Source: an uncultured Chryseobacterium sp. (GTDB lineage Bacteria > Bacteroidota > Bacteroidia > Flavobacteriales > Weeksellaceae). Taken from it: a stretch of 64,000 nucleotides of DNA. Both the position numbers and the translations under genes were made by a program. Each line of letters begins with the position of its first letter. Position 1 is the first letter of the stretch. This document shows positions 10,197-18,944 of this stretch, in pieces. Where the stretch lies: positions 186,001 to 250,000 of the forward strand of contig CAJYLH010000036.1 of NCBI GenBank assembly GCA_913775525.1, written 5' to 3'. Below the pieces are notes generated by a model. It saw nothing but the letters and a program-made list of their open reading frames with translations, was not told the origin of the DNA and did no database searches.

Positions 10197-12383
10197 TCAG
10201 ATGCTCAGAATTATGCCGTTTTCCCTCAATTGCTGCATCGGTTTTGAAAACCAAAACAGTTCGAAATTTTCAAATTGCTCTTCAAAATAAACTTTAAGTT
10301 GCTGAAGCATAAGCTTTTTAGGGTTTTCTATATCATGTTCTTTTAAAATGTCCATCAGCCATTCTGCATGCTCCTGTTCCATTTCTGCCTTTACAATATT
10401 GGTTTTTAAGTGGAATGTAAGCAGCGTGTATGCACCAGAGTATTTCTTTTTTATTTTTACGCGATTCTCAGCGATTACGTTTTTGGCTAAAAAGACGATT
10501 TTTGAGTTGGGTTTGAATTTGAAGTCTTCGTTGTCCAGTAAACAGTCATGAATGTAATCGGGATGAATCGTGGTAGCCGGAATTTTAAAATCAAACCATT
10601 CCTGAAGTGGCAGTTCGAAATTAATTCCATGCATATAGTTGAACAGAGATTTTTTCAGTCCGAAGCTGAAACGGTTATGGTCAATTCCTGTTTGATCTGT
10701 AAAATCTACATCATTGTGTGCAAACTGAATCTCCTGCCGTACTGGGATCACGCCAAAGGCCTCGGGGTTCTGTCCGACAGGGGAATGGGCAGTCATGGCA
10801 AACTGGTGCCAGAAGCCGCTTTGCACAATACCCATTTCAAACAGTTGACGTACCATTTCCAGGGAATCTACCGTTTCCTGAACCGTCTGGGTAGGATAGC
10901 CGTACATCAGGTAGGCATGGACCATAATTCCGGCTTCGGTAAAATTACGCGTAACATCGGCTACCTGTGCTACGGAAACTCCTTTATCGATCAGTTTCAG
11001 CAGTCGGTCGCCGGCTACTTCCAGTCCGCCGGAAACCGCAACACATCCGGACATCTTTAACAGAAAACACAGATCGCGCGTAAAGCTTTTTTCGAAACGT
11101 ATGTTCGTCCACCAGGTAACCACCAGATTCCTTCTCAGGATTTCAAGGGCTACTTCGCGCATCAGTGCCGGCGGTGCTGCTTCATCTACGAAATGGAATC
11201 CTGTTTCTCCGGTCGTGAGGATCAGTTCTTCCATCCGGTCCACCAGGATCTTGGCTGAAATCGGTTCATAGATTTTAATATAATCCAGTGAAATATCACA
11301 GAAAGTGCATTTCCCCCAATAACATCCATGAGCCATGGTTAATTTATTCCAACGGCCGTCGCTCCAGAGGCTGTGCATGGGATTGGCAATCTCGATCACG
11401 GAAATATACCGGTCCAGCAACAGATCCGAATAATCGGGTGTCCCGATATCCGCCTGCCGGTAATCCTTTCTCGCAGAATTGTTCTTATAGACTACCTGTC
11501 CGTTTTCTACCATGAAAGTCCTTTTGAATTCCTGCTTTTCCGGTGCATGAATATTTTGACATAAAAGTTCAAGAGGAAGTTCTCCGTCATCAAGCGTAAT
11601 ATAATCGAAAAACTCAAATACCCGTGTGTCCTTGATTTCCCTAAGCTCCGTATTCGGAAATCCGCCTCCCATAGCGGTTTTCACACCAGGATAATGGGTT
11701 TTGATCCACTGTGCGCACCGGAATGCCGAATATAAATTGCCCGGAAAAGGAACGGAAAAGCAAACCAGTTTCGGCTGTACCGTTTCCATTCTTTCTTTAA
11801 GGATGTGTAGGGTGATCCCGTCAATAAAAGTTGTCTTTCCGGTGATCTTTGCATATAATTCATCAAATGAATACGCACTTTTTCCCAGCCGTTCCGCATA
11901 CCTGCTGAATCCGAAATCGCTATCAATATTTTCAACAATATAATCCGAAATATCTTCCAAATACAAGGTCGCCAGATGTTTGGCCTTATCCTGCATCCCC
12001 ATGTTCCCAAAGGCAAATTCCATATCATCCAGCTGGTTGAAACGCGAAGCTTCGGGAAGAAAGTTCATGCTGCAGATCTGCCGTGCTAATGTAGGATTTT
12101 TACCCTGCAAAAAGAGAATAACCTGATCGATGGTTTTGATATATTCATCTTTCAGTGTGAAAATCCTCTGCGAATTGTCTGAAATTTCATGAAGGTTAAC
12201 CGGCACATCAAAAATATTGGCCAGTCCTTTTTTAGAAAACAGCGCAAGGATGACTTCAATACCTAAATCTGACTGATAACATGAAACAGCTTTAGTATTC
12301 AGGAAACCTTTGATGTAGGCTGTAGCCGGATAGGGAGTATTCAGCTGTGTAAAAGGGGGAGTAATCAGGAGCAGGTCTTTCAA
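10197..12383 (-). CDS. B12-binding-domain radical SAM protein, 728 aa
   Basis: The N-terminal half (residues about 1-300) has the pattern of a cobalamin-binding domain: LLITPPFTQLNTPYPATAYIKGFL at the start, then PKLVCFSVPFPGNLYSAFRCAQWIK, GGGFPNTELRE and YITLDDGELPLELL. The radical SAM core follows, with cysteines at about 354, 359 and 362 in HGCYWGKCTFCD. The spacing is CX4CX2C, one longer than the textbook CX3CX2C, a form I associate with this B12-radical SAM subgroup. A later GGLEVAGDRLLKLIDKG segment fits the SAM-binding region. The substrate is unknown; relatives do methylations and other radical chemistry. It has its own promoter and no obvious partner. Confidence 0.82.
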   Translation of the reverse strand: MKDLLLITPPFTQLNTPYPATAYIKGFLNTKAVSCYQSDLGIEVILALFSKKGLANIFDVPVNLHEISDNSQRIFTLKDEYIKTIDQVILFLQGKNPTLARQICSMNFLPEASRFNQLDDMEFAFGNMGMQDKAKHLATLYLEDISDYIVENIDSDFGFSRYAERLGKSAYSFDELYAKITGKTTFIDGITLHILKERMETVQPKLVCFSVPFPGNLYSAFRCAQWIKTHYPGVKTAMGGGFPNTELREIKDTRVFEFFDYITLDDGELPLELLCQNIHAPEKQEFKRTFMVENGQVVYKNNSARKDYRQADIGTPDYSDLLLDRYISVIEIANPMHSLWSDGRWNKLTMAHGCYWGKCTFCDISLDYIKIYEPISAKILVDRMEELILTTGETGFHFVDEAAPPALMREVALEILRRNLVVTWWTNIRFEKSFTRDLCFLLKMSGCVAVSGGLEVAGDRLLKLIDKGVSVAQVADVTRNFTEAGIMVHAYLMYGYPTQTVQETVDSLEMVRQLFEMGIVQSGFWHQFAMTAHSPVGQNPEAFGVIPVRQEIQFAHNDVDFTDQTGIDHNRFSFGLKKSLFNYMHGINFELPLQEWFDFKIPATTIHPDYIHDCLLDNEDFKFKPNSKIVFLAKNVIAENRVKIKKKYSGAYTLLTFHLKTNIVKAEMEQEHAEWLMDILKEHDIENPKKLMLQQLKVYFEEQFENFELFWFSKPMQQLRENGIILSI

Positions 12384-12397
12384 CAGGAAAATTTTTG

Positions 12398-12405
12398 CAA
12401 AGTTA
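12398..12405 (-). promoter_or_regulatory. -7 promoter element of the radical SAM gene
   Basis: The minus strand reads TAACTTTG, which matches TAnnTTTG, and lies 14 bases before the ATG at 12383. The leader would be only about 10 bases. Confidence 0.55.
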
Positions 12406-12477
12406 AGATTTAAAATTCAGACTTACTTATTTTGTTTGCTTCTGCAGGTTTTGCAGAAAAATGTATAAATTCACGGT

Positions 12478-13803
12478 ATGAAAATTACCCGAAAAAGCAT
12501 CAGCTTTCTTTTTATATTGTTTTTATTCAACGGTCAGGCTCAGGAAATAGAGAACAGTGACGTCCTGAAACCTTTTACGGAAAAACTGAAACAAAATACG
12601 GTTTCCACCATCCTGTTTATGGGAGATTCGCACATCCAGGCTGACTGGCTCACTTCGTATTTAAGGAAAAAATTCCAGGACCGTTACGGCAATGCAGGCA
12701 GAGGACTGGTTTTTCCGTACCATGTTGCCAATACGAACGGTGCCGAAGATTTTGAATCTGCCAGTAATCAGGCCTGGGAAACTTTCCGTCTGGTTCATGA
12801 GCAGAAGTTGTTTCCTGAAATGGGAGCCAGCGGATTCGTCATCGGCAGCAAAGAAAATCCTTTCCTGGAAATCACCTTTAAAAATCCTGAAGACCGTTTT
12901 GACAAGCTTTTTATTTATCATGATAAAAGTATGGACGGAAAGGAGTTCGGCGTGTATGCTGAGCAGCAGCCGCTGAAGAATTTTATTGTGAAGAAGACAG
13001 AGCGGCTTAATCATACCGCGGAAGAGGGAGAAACATTCCATGAAATAGTTTCAAAGTACAATAATACTACGACCAGGTTCAGGCAGCTTAACGGCGATAA
13101 GGTCATGCATCCGGTACCGGGAAGCGTTTATAAGGTGGAAAGAAGTTATTTCGACTATAATCCTGATTTTGAAAATTACATCACATTGATCCGTAAACAG
13201 AAATTTACAGGATTTAAAACCGAGGTCGATTTTACACAGCCCCGGAATGTCTTTCTGATGCGCACCAGCCTTCCCGGAAGTATATTTTACGGATTCCAAT
13301 TCCTGAAAAATACAGATAGAGGAGTCGTTTTCAATACGGTTGGCGTTAACGGAGCAACATATGGAGATTTCCTTAAATATCCTTTACAGGTGGAGCAGCT
13401 GAAGACGATTGCTCCTGATATCCTTATCATTGCCCTGGGAACAAATGAAGCTTTTGCACCCATAGAAAAAGAGGAATTCCAGAATAATATCTCCACACTG
13501 ATCCGCAAATTCAGGGAAGCATCACCCGGCCTGCCGGTCCTGTTAGTTTCTCCTCCGGATAATATGCCGAAGCAGAACCGAGTTCCTGAGATCATCAGCT
13601 GGATGAAGGAAGCTGCAGCATCCAATCATACAGCTTTTTTTGATCTGTACACGGCAAGCGGAGGGAAAGGATCATTCAGAAAAGCACAGGTAAAGAAGCA
13701 GGCAAGTGGCGACGGGGTACATTATGTAAAGCCCGGTTACGAAAACCAGGCTGAACTGATCTGGAAAGCTTTTTCCAAACTTTTTACTGAGGCGAGGAAC
13801 TAG
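12478..13803 (+). CDS. exported SGNH/GDSL hydrolase with nested LysM-like segment
   Basis: After a signal peptide (about residues 1-21, ending QAQ) comes an SGNH-hydrolase block I, FMGDSHIQAD, with nucleophile Ser51. Block III is ALGTNE (Asn323), and block V is GDGVHY with Asp412 and His415, so the triad looks intact. Between blocks I and III, residues about 179-220 read like a LysM domain: HTAEEGETFHEIVSKYN, then TRFRQLNG, then PVPGSVYKV. LysM domains bind peptidoglycan or chitin, so the esterase may be targeted to the wall. The stop codon overlaps the end of the convergent MBOAT gene. With the MBOAT and the second SGNH protein this suggests attachment or removal of O-acyl groups on an envelope glycan; that role is inferred. 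Confidence 0.82.
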   Translation: MKITRKSISFLFILFLFNGQAQEIENSDVLKPFTEKLKQNTVSTILFMGDSHIQADWLTSYLRKKFQDRYGNAGRGLVFPYHVANTNGAEDFESASNQAWETFRLVHEQKLFPEMGASGFVIGSKENPFLEITFKNPEDRFDKLFIYHDKSMDGKEFGVYAEQQPLKNFIVKKTERLNHTAEEGETFHEIVSKYNNTTTRFRQLNGDKVMHPVPGSVYKVERSYFDYNPDFENYITLIRKQKFTGFKTEVDFTQPRNVFLMRTSLPGSIFYGFQFLKNTDRGVVFNTVGVNGATYGDFLKYPLQVEQLKTIAPDILIIALGTNEAFAPIEKEEFQNNISTLIRKFREASPGLPVLLVSPPDNMPKQNRVPEIISWMKEAAASNHTAFFDLYTASGGKGSFRKAQVKKQASGDGVHYVKPGYENQAELIWKAFSKLFTEARN

Positions 13804-15461
13804 AATTGCAGATAGATCGGCAGCACCTGTTCAGCAGACTTGAAGTATCCGTAAAGTAGAAGGAAGGCAAAGAAAATGATGATATACATGATCATCGGGA
13901 ACCTTTCCCTTTTGGCGATCAGCTTGTCGACAGTATCTTCCGGAATAAGATGGATGGCCATTGCCAGGACAATCATTCCCAAAACGCCTTTATAATTTTC
14001 ATAAAACGGCGCAAACGCCTGTACATCAAAGTTAAAGAAGATCTGTTTCAGCATGGAAACGGCCATATCAAAGTCCTCTGCCCTGAAAAAGATCCATCCG
14101 AAGCAGACAAAGTGGAAGGTAATGATTCCCATCAAGACCCTATAAACGATATGGTTATTGAAGCCGGCAAATGATTTCCCGGTAAGCAGCATCCATATTT
14201 TATGCAACCCTAAACCGATCCCGTGGATGGCTCCCCAAATGATGAAATTCCAGCTGGCACCGTGCCAGAATCCGCCCAGGAGCATGGTCGTCAGCAGGTT
14301 GAAATTCGCAGCAATACCTTTGGTATTTTTTGTGATGATAGCCGGAAGAATGAAGATCATCAGCATCAGCAACGTAATCAGGCCGGCATACAGAGGGGCA
14401 AGCTTGAAAAGATTAACAGACATGAAATATGTTCCGGAAAGGAATGCCAGTACGAAAATAAACGAAGCTACAGAGAATTTCCGGTTTCCGCCCAAAGGAA
14501 TATACAGGTAATCCTTCAGCCAGGAAGACAGTGAAATATGCCACCTGCGCCAGAATTCGGTAATATTCTTACTCTGGTACGGTGACCTGAAGTTGGCCGG
14601 AATTTTAACTCCCAGCCATAAGGCAATCCCGATCGCAATATCACTGTAACCACTGAAATCGCAGTAAATGACCATCGCATAACCATATACGGCAAACAGG
14701 TTTTCGAGGCCTACATGCAGGGCTGGGTTATCAAAGATATAGTTGACGAGATTCAGCGTGATATAATCGGAAATGATAAGCTTTTTGATCAGCCCTGAAA
14801 TAATCAGGTAAAATCCCATGGCAAAATCCCTTTCAGACAGGTAATACGGCTGATTGATCTGTGGTACGAAATCGTGGGCCCGGACAATAGGCCCCATCAT
14901 CAGCTTAGGAAAGAAGGAAAGGAAGAGCAGGTAATCCGTAAATTTCTTAGCCGGTTTAAAATCTCCGCGGTATACATCGATGGTATAGCTTAAATTTTCA
15001 AACGTGAAAAACGAAATCCCTATCGGCAACAGGATGTTCAGCGGATGGATATTGGCGCTTGTGAACTCATTGTACAAAGTAATGAAGAAATTGGTGTACT
15101 TATAATAAAACAGCAATCCAAGATTGAAGATAACACTCAATACCAGGAGCATGGTTTTCCAGCCTTTCTTCCTGCTGTGAAAGATGACGTTGGAAAGCGC
15201 ATAATTAACAATGGCCGAAACAATCACCAATCCTACGAACCATCCGCTGGCCTTATAGAAAAAATACAGGGAAAAGAATGTAAAGACATACCTTCTTGCA
15301 GTGTAATGGTTCCTTAAGATATAGAAAAGGATGATGAATAGCGTAAAAAAGTACACAAAGAACCCATTGTTGAAAAGCAAGGGGTTTTTGCTGTCGTATA
15401 CGAACTGGTGTAAAAACATTTTCCAGTCGAAGGTAGAGAGGAGATCTTGTACCCGGTTCAT
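13800..15461 (-). CDS. MBOAT-family O-acyltransferase (AlgI/PatA type)
   Basis: This 553-residue polytopic membrane protein has the MBOAT signature. WHGASWNFIIWGAIHG contains the likely catalytic His400 and His413. RSPYQSKNITEFWRRWHISLSSWLKDYLYIPLGG is the conserved cytosolic loop. Ten or more hydrophobic segments are visible. AlgI, DltB and PatA relatives move acyl groups, usually acetyl, across the inner membrane to a periplasmic glycan, with an SGNH partner finishing the transfer. Here the start codon overlaps the stop of an SGNH gene by four bases, so the two are co-translated partners. Which glycan is modified cannot be read from sequence. Confidence 0.92.
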   Translation of the reverse strand: MNRVQDLLSTFDWKMFLHQFVYDSKNPLLFNNGFFVYFFTLFIILFYILRNHYTARRYVFTFFSLYFFYKASGWFVGLVIVSAIVNYALSNVIFHSRKKGWKTMLLVLSVIFNLGLLFYYKYTNFFITLYNEFTSANIHPLNILLPIGISFFTFENLSYTIDVYRGDFKPAKKFTDYLLFLSFFPKLMMGPIVRAHDFVPQINQPYYLSERDFAMGFYLIISGLIKKLIISDYITLNLVNYIFDNPALHVGLENLFAVYGYAMVIYCDFSGYSDIAIGIALWLGVKIPANFRSPYQSKNITEFWRRWHISLSSWLKDYLYIPLGGNRKFSVASFIFVLAFLSGTYFMSVNLFKLAPLYAGLITLLMLMIFILPAIITKNTKGIAANFNLLTTMLLGGFWHGASWNFIIWGAIHGIGLGLHKIWMLLTGKSFAGFNNHIVYRVLMGIITFHFVCFGWIFFRAEDFDMAVSMLKQIFFNFDVQAFAPFYENYKGVLGMIVLAMAIHLIPEDTVDKLIAKRERFPMIMYIIIFFAFLLLYGYFKSAEQVLPIYLQF

Positions 15462-16813
15462 TGTACAGTTCTTTTTTTAGAAGTATAATTATGGTAATCT
15501 TTCATCATGGCACGGTATAATTTTTCTGCGAGGATGTCCGCTCCTTTACCGTTAGGATGTACGTAATCTTTATTAGCAAGGGGCGGATCGGCAGAAGCCC
15601 ATTGAACAATAGAATTGTCACCTCCCATGGTTTTGAAAAGGTTAAAGAAGCACAGACCGTTGTCAAATGCCATCTGAGCCTGGGTTTGCACCAGTTGATG
15701 GATGCCTTTTGCAGACTGGTATTCGCCATTGTACCGGAAGGCACGGTCAGCAGTACTTACCATAAGGATGTCACTTCCTGAGAATGCACTTTTGAACTTT
15801 ACCAGGTTGGGCGTCATAATTTTGGCATAATAGGAATAATCCGTGTCATCCGGCCTGAAAAGCAGGTTCACACCATACTGCATCACAATAAGGTCATATT
15901 TGTTTTGCTGCTGTACGGCTTTTAAGAAATCTTCATCGATTTTTTTGAATTCTACCCCTGTAATTCCGCGGAATGAAAAATTATCTACAATAACACCGTT
16001 ATCAGATTCAAAACTTACCCCGTAATAAGGCACCTGTGAATTGCCGCTTCTAAGGGTGTAGGACTGCAGTGTATCTTTAGCCATCAGTTGTCTGTTAACC
16101 GCTCCGGCTCCGTTCAGAGGAATATTACTGCCGTCATAATTGATTGCTGCTCCGCCGGAAGCGTGCCCGAAAATAAAATATTTATTGGTGGTAATGCCCT
16201 TCTGTAAAGTTTTATCGGTAAAATGCGTGCTTCCCGGTCCTGTGAAGCTGAAGCCGGATATATACATATTATGGGCACTCTTATCCATAAAGTTCACCGT
16301 TTTCCAGCCGGATGCTTTAATCTCAGCAGATTCCCGTACCGGAGCGACCTTGCTCTGAATCGGGAGGAAGCCTACGCCGCTGCCTCCGAATTCCTGCTGA
16401 AGCAGTTTCCTTAAGGTGCGTGTCAGCAAATCCCCTTCAATCATACTGTCCCCGAAATAGGCAATCCTTATTTTTCCTTTTCCGGTCTTTTTCAGCTGGG
16501 ATAATTTTTCCGCCAGATGTGGCAGTGCAATCAGGCTGTCCCCTTTGGAAAAATCGGTGATCAGATCAGCTTTCTGGTAGAGTTCAAAATCTTTTTCCCT
16601 GTTCGCCTGTTGCAGCTTAGGATTTGCCAGGCTGTCCTGTGACCGATTTCCGTCCTTTATTTGATCAGGATTGATGACTTCCGATATCAGGTTTACATTC
16701 TGTAATGGTTTCCAGTGAATATCCAAAACAGAAATCGCTATTGAGGTAAGGAAGTAAATAACAAAGCATAAGGTGAGTAAAACAACTACCCGCCAATTTC
16801 TGTTTGCATTCAT
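15458..16813 (-). CDS. membrane-anchored SGNH hydrolase/transferase partner of the MBOAT
   Basis: One N-terminal transmembrane segment (about residues 8-28) anchors a periplasmic SGNH domain. Block I is YFGDSMIEGD with Ser123. FRGITG may give the oxyanion Gly, and MQYGVNLL the Asn. Block V is KDYVHPNG with Asp416 and His419. The intact DxxH dyad means it is probably catalytic. PatB/AlgJ/AlgX-like partners of MBOAT proteins use such a domain to transfer acetyl to a polysaccharide. ATGA overlap with the MBOAT gene downstream supports a two-gene operon. The domain also resembles the SGNH protein at 12478, suggesting distant paralogy. Confidence 0.85.
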   Translation of the reverse strand: MNANRNWRVVVLLTLCFVIYFLTSIAISVLDIHWKPLQNVNLISEVINPDQIKDGNRSQDSLANPKLQQANREKDFELYQKADLITDFSKGDSLIALPHLAEKLSQLKKTGKGKIRIAYFGDSMIEGDLLTRTLRKLLQQEFGGSGVGFLPIQSKVAPVRESAEIKASGWKTVNFMDKSAHNMYISGFSFTGPGSTHFTDKTLQKGITTNKYFIFGHASGGAAINYDGSNIPLNGAGAVNRQLMAKDTLQSYTLRSGNSQVPYYGVSFESDNGVIVDNFSFRGITGVEFKKIDEDFLKAVQQQNKYDLIVMQYGVNLLFRPDDTDYSYYAKIMTPNLVKFKSAFSGSDILMVSTADRAFRYNGEYQSAKGIHQLVQTQAQMAFDNGLCFFNLFKTMGGDNSIVQWASADPPLANKDYVHPNGKGADILAEKLYRAMMKDYHNYTSKKRTVQ

Positions 16814-16880
16814 AAAGCTCCAGGAAATTTTTAGCTAATTTAATCAGATAATTTAATCCCTACAATAGCAATCCAAAAAA

Positions 16881-16904
16881 ATAAGCCCCGGTATTGGGGC
16901 TTAT
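16881..16904 (-). terminator. terminator after the glucosaminidase gene
   Basis: Arms ataagcccc (16881-16889) and ggggcttat (16896-16904) pair perfectly. On the minus strand the stem is followed by a run of T (plus-strand A-run at 16875-16881). It separates the glucosaminidase from the SGNH/MBOAT operon. Confidence 0.82.
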
Positions 16905-16926
16905 GTATAAGTATGTATTCGTTAGC

Positions 16927-17394
16927 TTATTGACCTGCGAGCTTGTATTTTGAAATAATCAGGTTAATTCTTCGCATCCATTCCGTAGGGCGTGTAGAAT
17001 ATCCTGCTAAAGCAATGGCTTTGATCCATTTTGAAAAGTCAAGACTGCCTTTCAGGGCTGAATAATAATCTTTTTTAATGATGAGTTGGCAAAAAGCTTC
17101 GTATGATTCTCTGACTGAGGAAAAGCTTCTGTATTTGGAATGGGAGTTGTTATTTCCTACGATGCCGAAGTGGTTGTTGTATACGGTAGAACTTTTACTG
17201 GTACCGCCACCGGTTTCAACGAATGCTACAGAAAGAATGACGGCTGCCGGGATTCCGTATTTTGCAGAAAGTTCCGAAGCAATGGCTCTGTTCTTTTCTA
17301 AGTATTTATGGGTCTGCGCCTGGCTCACTGTAGAAGTTAAACTTAACACTAAACTCAAAATTACAATTCTTAAGTACTTTAAGGGTTGTTTCAT
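16927..17394 (-). CDS. exported glucosaminidase-domain peptidoglycan hydrolase
   Basis: A 155-residue protein with a signal peptide (about 1-26, ending SQAQ). It has a glucosaminidase (FlgJ/LytG type) domain: NRAIASELSAKYGIPAAVILSVAFVETGGGTS carries the catalytic-type glutamate in VETGGG. NNHFGIVGNNNSHSKYRSFSSVRESYEAF and AIALAGYST are the usual following motifs. It would cleave the glycan strand of peptidoglycan. The domain fills the whole mature protein, with no binding module. It is the nearest upstream neighbour of the SGNH/MBOAT operon, on the same strand, but a terminator separates them. Confidence 0.9.
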   Translation of the reverse strand: MKQPLKYLRIVILSLVLSLTSTVSQAQTHKYLEKNRAIASELSAKYGIPAAVILSVAFVETGGGTSKSSTVYNNHFGIVGNNNSHSKYRSFSSVRESYEAFCQLIIKKDYYSALKGSLDFSKWIKAIALAGYSTRPTEWMRRINLIISKYKLAGQ

Positions 17395-17420
17395 AATTGT
17401 AGGTTCTGAAATTATGACAG

Positions 17421-17428
17421 CAAATGTA
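17421..17428 (-). promoter_or_regulatory. -7 promoter element of the glucosaminidase gene
   Basis: The minus strand reads TACATTTG, matching TAnnTTTG, 26 bases upstream of the ATG. A second weaker copy (AACATTTG) lies just upstream of it. Confidence 0.55.
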
Positions 17429-17612
17429 CCCTTACAAATGTTAAGAGCCTAATTTTTAACAGAATATAACATGATTTCAGTCATATTACTCGATATTAAG
17501 TTAAAAAGAGTTAATTTTTTGCAATTATGAATTATTTAAAATTAGCAGTCAAAATAAATAAAAAACCGCTAAAAAACTTCAGCGGTAGTATATTTTTAAT
17601 GGATAATGTAAT

Positions 17613-18875
17613 TTACATCTGCTTATATTCGATATCCATCTGTTTTTCCATTTCCCTGTAATGACCGGACGTTAATTTTTCCCTGATCCCGTCAAAAGCT
17701 TCCAATGTCTCATTGATTTCAGAATCAGTATGGGAAGCGGTTGGGATTAATCTCAACAGAATCATGCCTTTAGGAATCACCGGATAAACCACTACAGAAG
17801 TGAAAACACCGTAATTTTCCCGTAAGTCTTTAGCCAGAAGGGTGGCCTCGATGGTTGTTCCTTGAATGAAAACAGGCGTTACGCAGGTATTTGTATTACC
17901 CAGGTTGTATCCTCTTTCTTTAAGTCCGTTCTGAAGTTTACGGACATTTTCCCATAATTTATCTTTGATTTCAGGACGTGTCCTTAACAGTTCAAGCCTT
18001 TTAAGCCCGCCGATTACCATTGGCATCGTAAGGGATTTGGCAAAAATCTGGGAGCGAAGGTTGTATCTCAGGTATCTGATAATATTTTCATCCCCGGAGA
18101 TAAATGCCCCGAAACCAGCCATAGACTTGGCAAACGTTGAAAAATAGACATCGATCTGGTCCTGGCAGCCTTGCTCTTCACCGGCTCCTGCACCCGTTTT
18201 ACCCAATGTCCCGAATCCGTGTGCGTCATCTACCAATAACCTGAAGTTGAATTTCGACTTGAGATCACATATTTCTTTTAATTTACCCTGCATTCCGCGC
18301 ATTCCGAAAACGCCTTCAGTAATGACCAGGATTCCGCCTCCGTTTTCTTCCGCTACTTTAGTAGCACGCTCCAGGTTTTTTTCTAAACTGGCAATATCAT
18401 TATGTTTGAAAGTAAAACTTTTCCCCATGTGCAGGCGTACACCGTCCACGATACACGCATGTGAGTCTGCATCGTAAACAATAACATCATGTCTCGTTAC
18501 CAGAGCATCAATAGTGGAAACCATTCCCTGATACCCGAAATTAAGCAGGTAAGCCGCTTCTTTCTGAGTAAATTCTGCCAGTTCTTTTTCCAGCTGCTGG
18601 TGCTGCTGGGTTTCCCCTGACATGGCTCTGGCTCCCATAGGATAGAACATTCCGTACTCTGCCGCAGCTTTTGCGTCAGCTTCCAGAACTTCCGGATGGT
18701 TGCAGAGTCCCAGATAATCATTGGCACTCCAGAAGATAACATCTTTACCCTGAAACTTCATTCTAGGACCGATAGGACCTTCCAGCTTGGGAAAAACAAA
18801 ATATCCTTCAGCGTAATCGGCAAATTGTCCCAAAGGACCAGGATTTTGTTTTATTCTTTCAAAAATATCCAACAT
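17613..18875 (-). CDS. PLP-dependent alpha-oxoamine synthase; probable cysteate acyltransferase (CapA/SulA-like) or serine palmitoyltransferase
   Basis: This 420-residue enzyme belongs to the alpha-oxoamine synthases (fold type I, PLP). ANDYLGLCNHPEV is the substrate-binding opening, DDAHGFGTLGKTGAG holds the PLP aspartate, and the Schiff-base lysine is Lys250 in STFAKSMAGFGAF. The reaction is decarboxylative condensation of an amino acid with an acyl thioester, the first step of sphingoid or sulfonolipid bases. Flavobacteria, including Chryseobacterium, are known to make sulfonolipids from cysteate. The adjacent cysteine-synthase homologue on the same strand fits a cysteate synthase. I therefore favour cysteate acyltransferase, though sequence alone does not exclude serine palmitoyltransferase. 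Confidence 0.8.
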   Translation of the reverse strand: MLDIFERIKQNPGPLGQFADYAEGYFVFPKLEGPIGPRMKFQGKDVIFWSANDYLGLCNHPEVLEADAKAAAEYGMFYPMGARAMSGETQQHQQLEKELAEFTQKEAAYLLNFGYQGMVSTIDALVTRHDVIVYDADSHACIVDGVRLHMGKSFTFKHNDIASLEKNLERATKVAEENGGGILVITEGVFGMRGMQGKLKEICDLKSKFNFRLLVDDAHGFGTLGKTGAGAGEEQGCQDQIDVYFSTFAKSMAGFGAFISGDENIIRYLRYNLRSQIFAKSLTMPMVIGGLKRLELLRTRPEIKDKLWENVRKLQNGLKERGYNLGNTNTCVTPVFIQGTTIEATLLAKDLRENYGVFTSVVVYPVIPKGMILLRLIPTASHTDSEINETLEAFDGIREKLTSGHYREMEKQMDIEYKQM

Positions 18876-18895
18876 TTCAATAATATTTTTTAATT

Positions 18896-18923
18896 AAAAA
18901 AGCCTTTTATAATCAAAAGGCCT
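18896..18923 (-). terminator. terminator after the cysteine-synthase-like gene
   Basis: Arms gccttttt-type (18902-18908) and aaaaggc (18915-18921) form a stem on the minus strand, followed by a T-run (plus-strand A-run at 18896-18900). It lies between the two PLP-enzyme genes, so the downstream acyltransferase is either read through or separately transcribed. Confidence 0.7.
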
Positions 18924-18944
18924 GATTTGTATCGTGGTTGTTTA

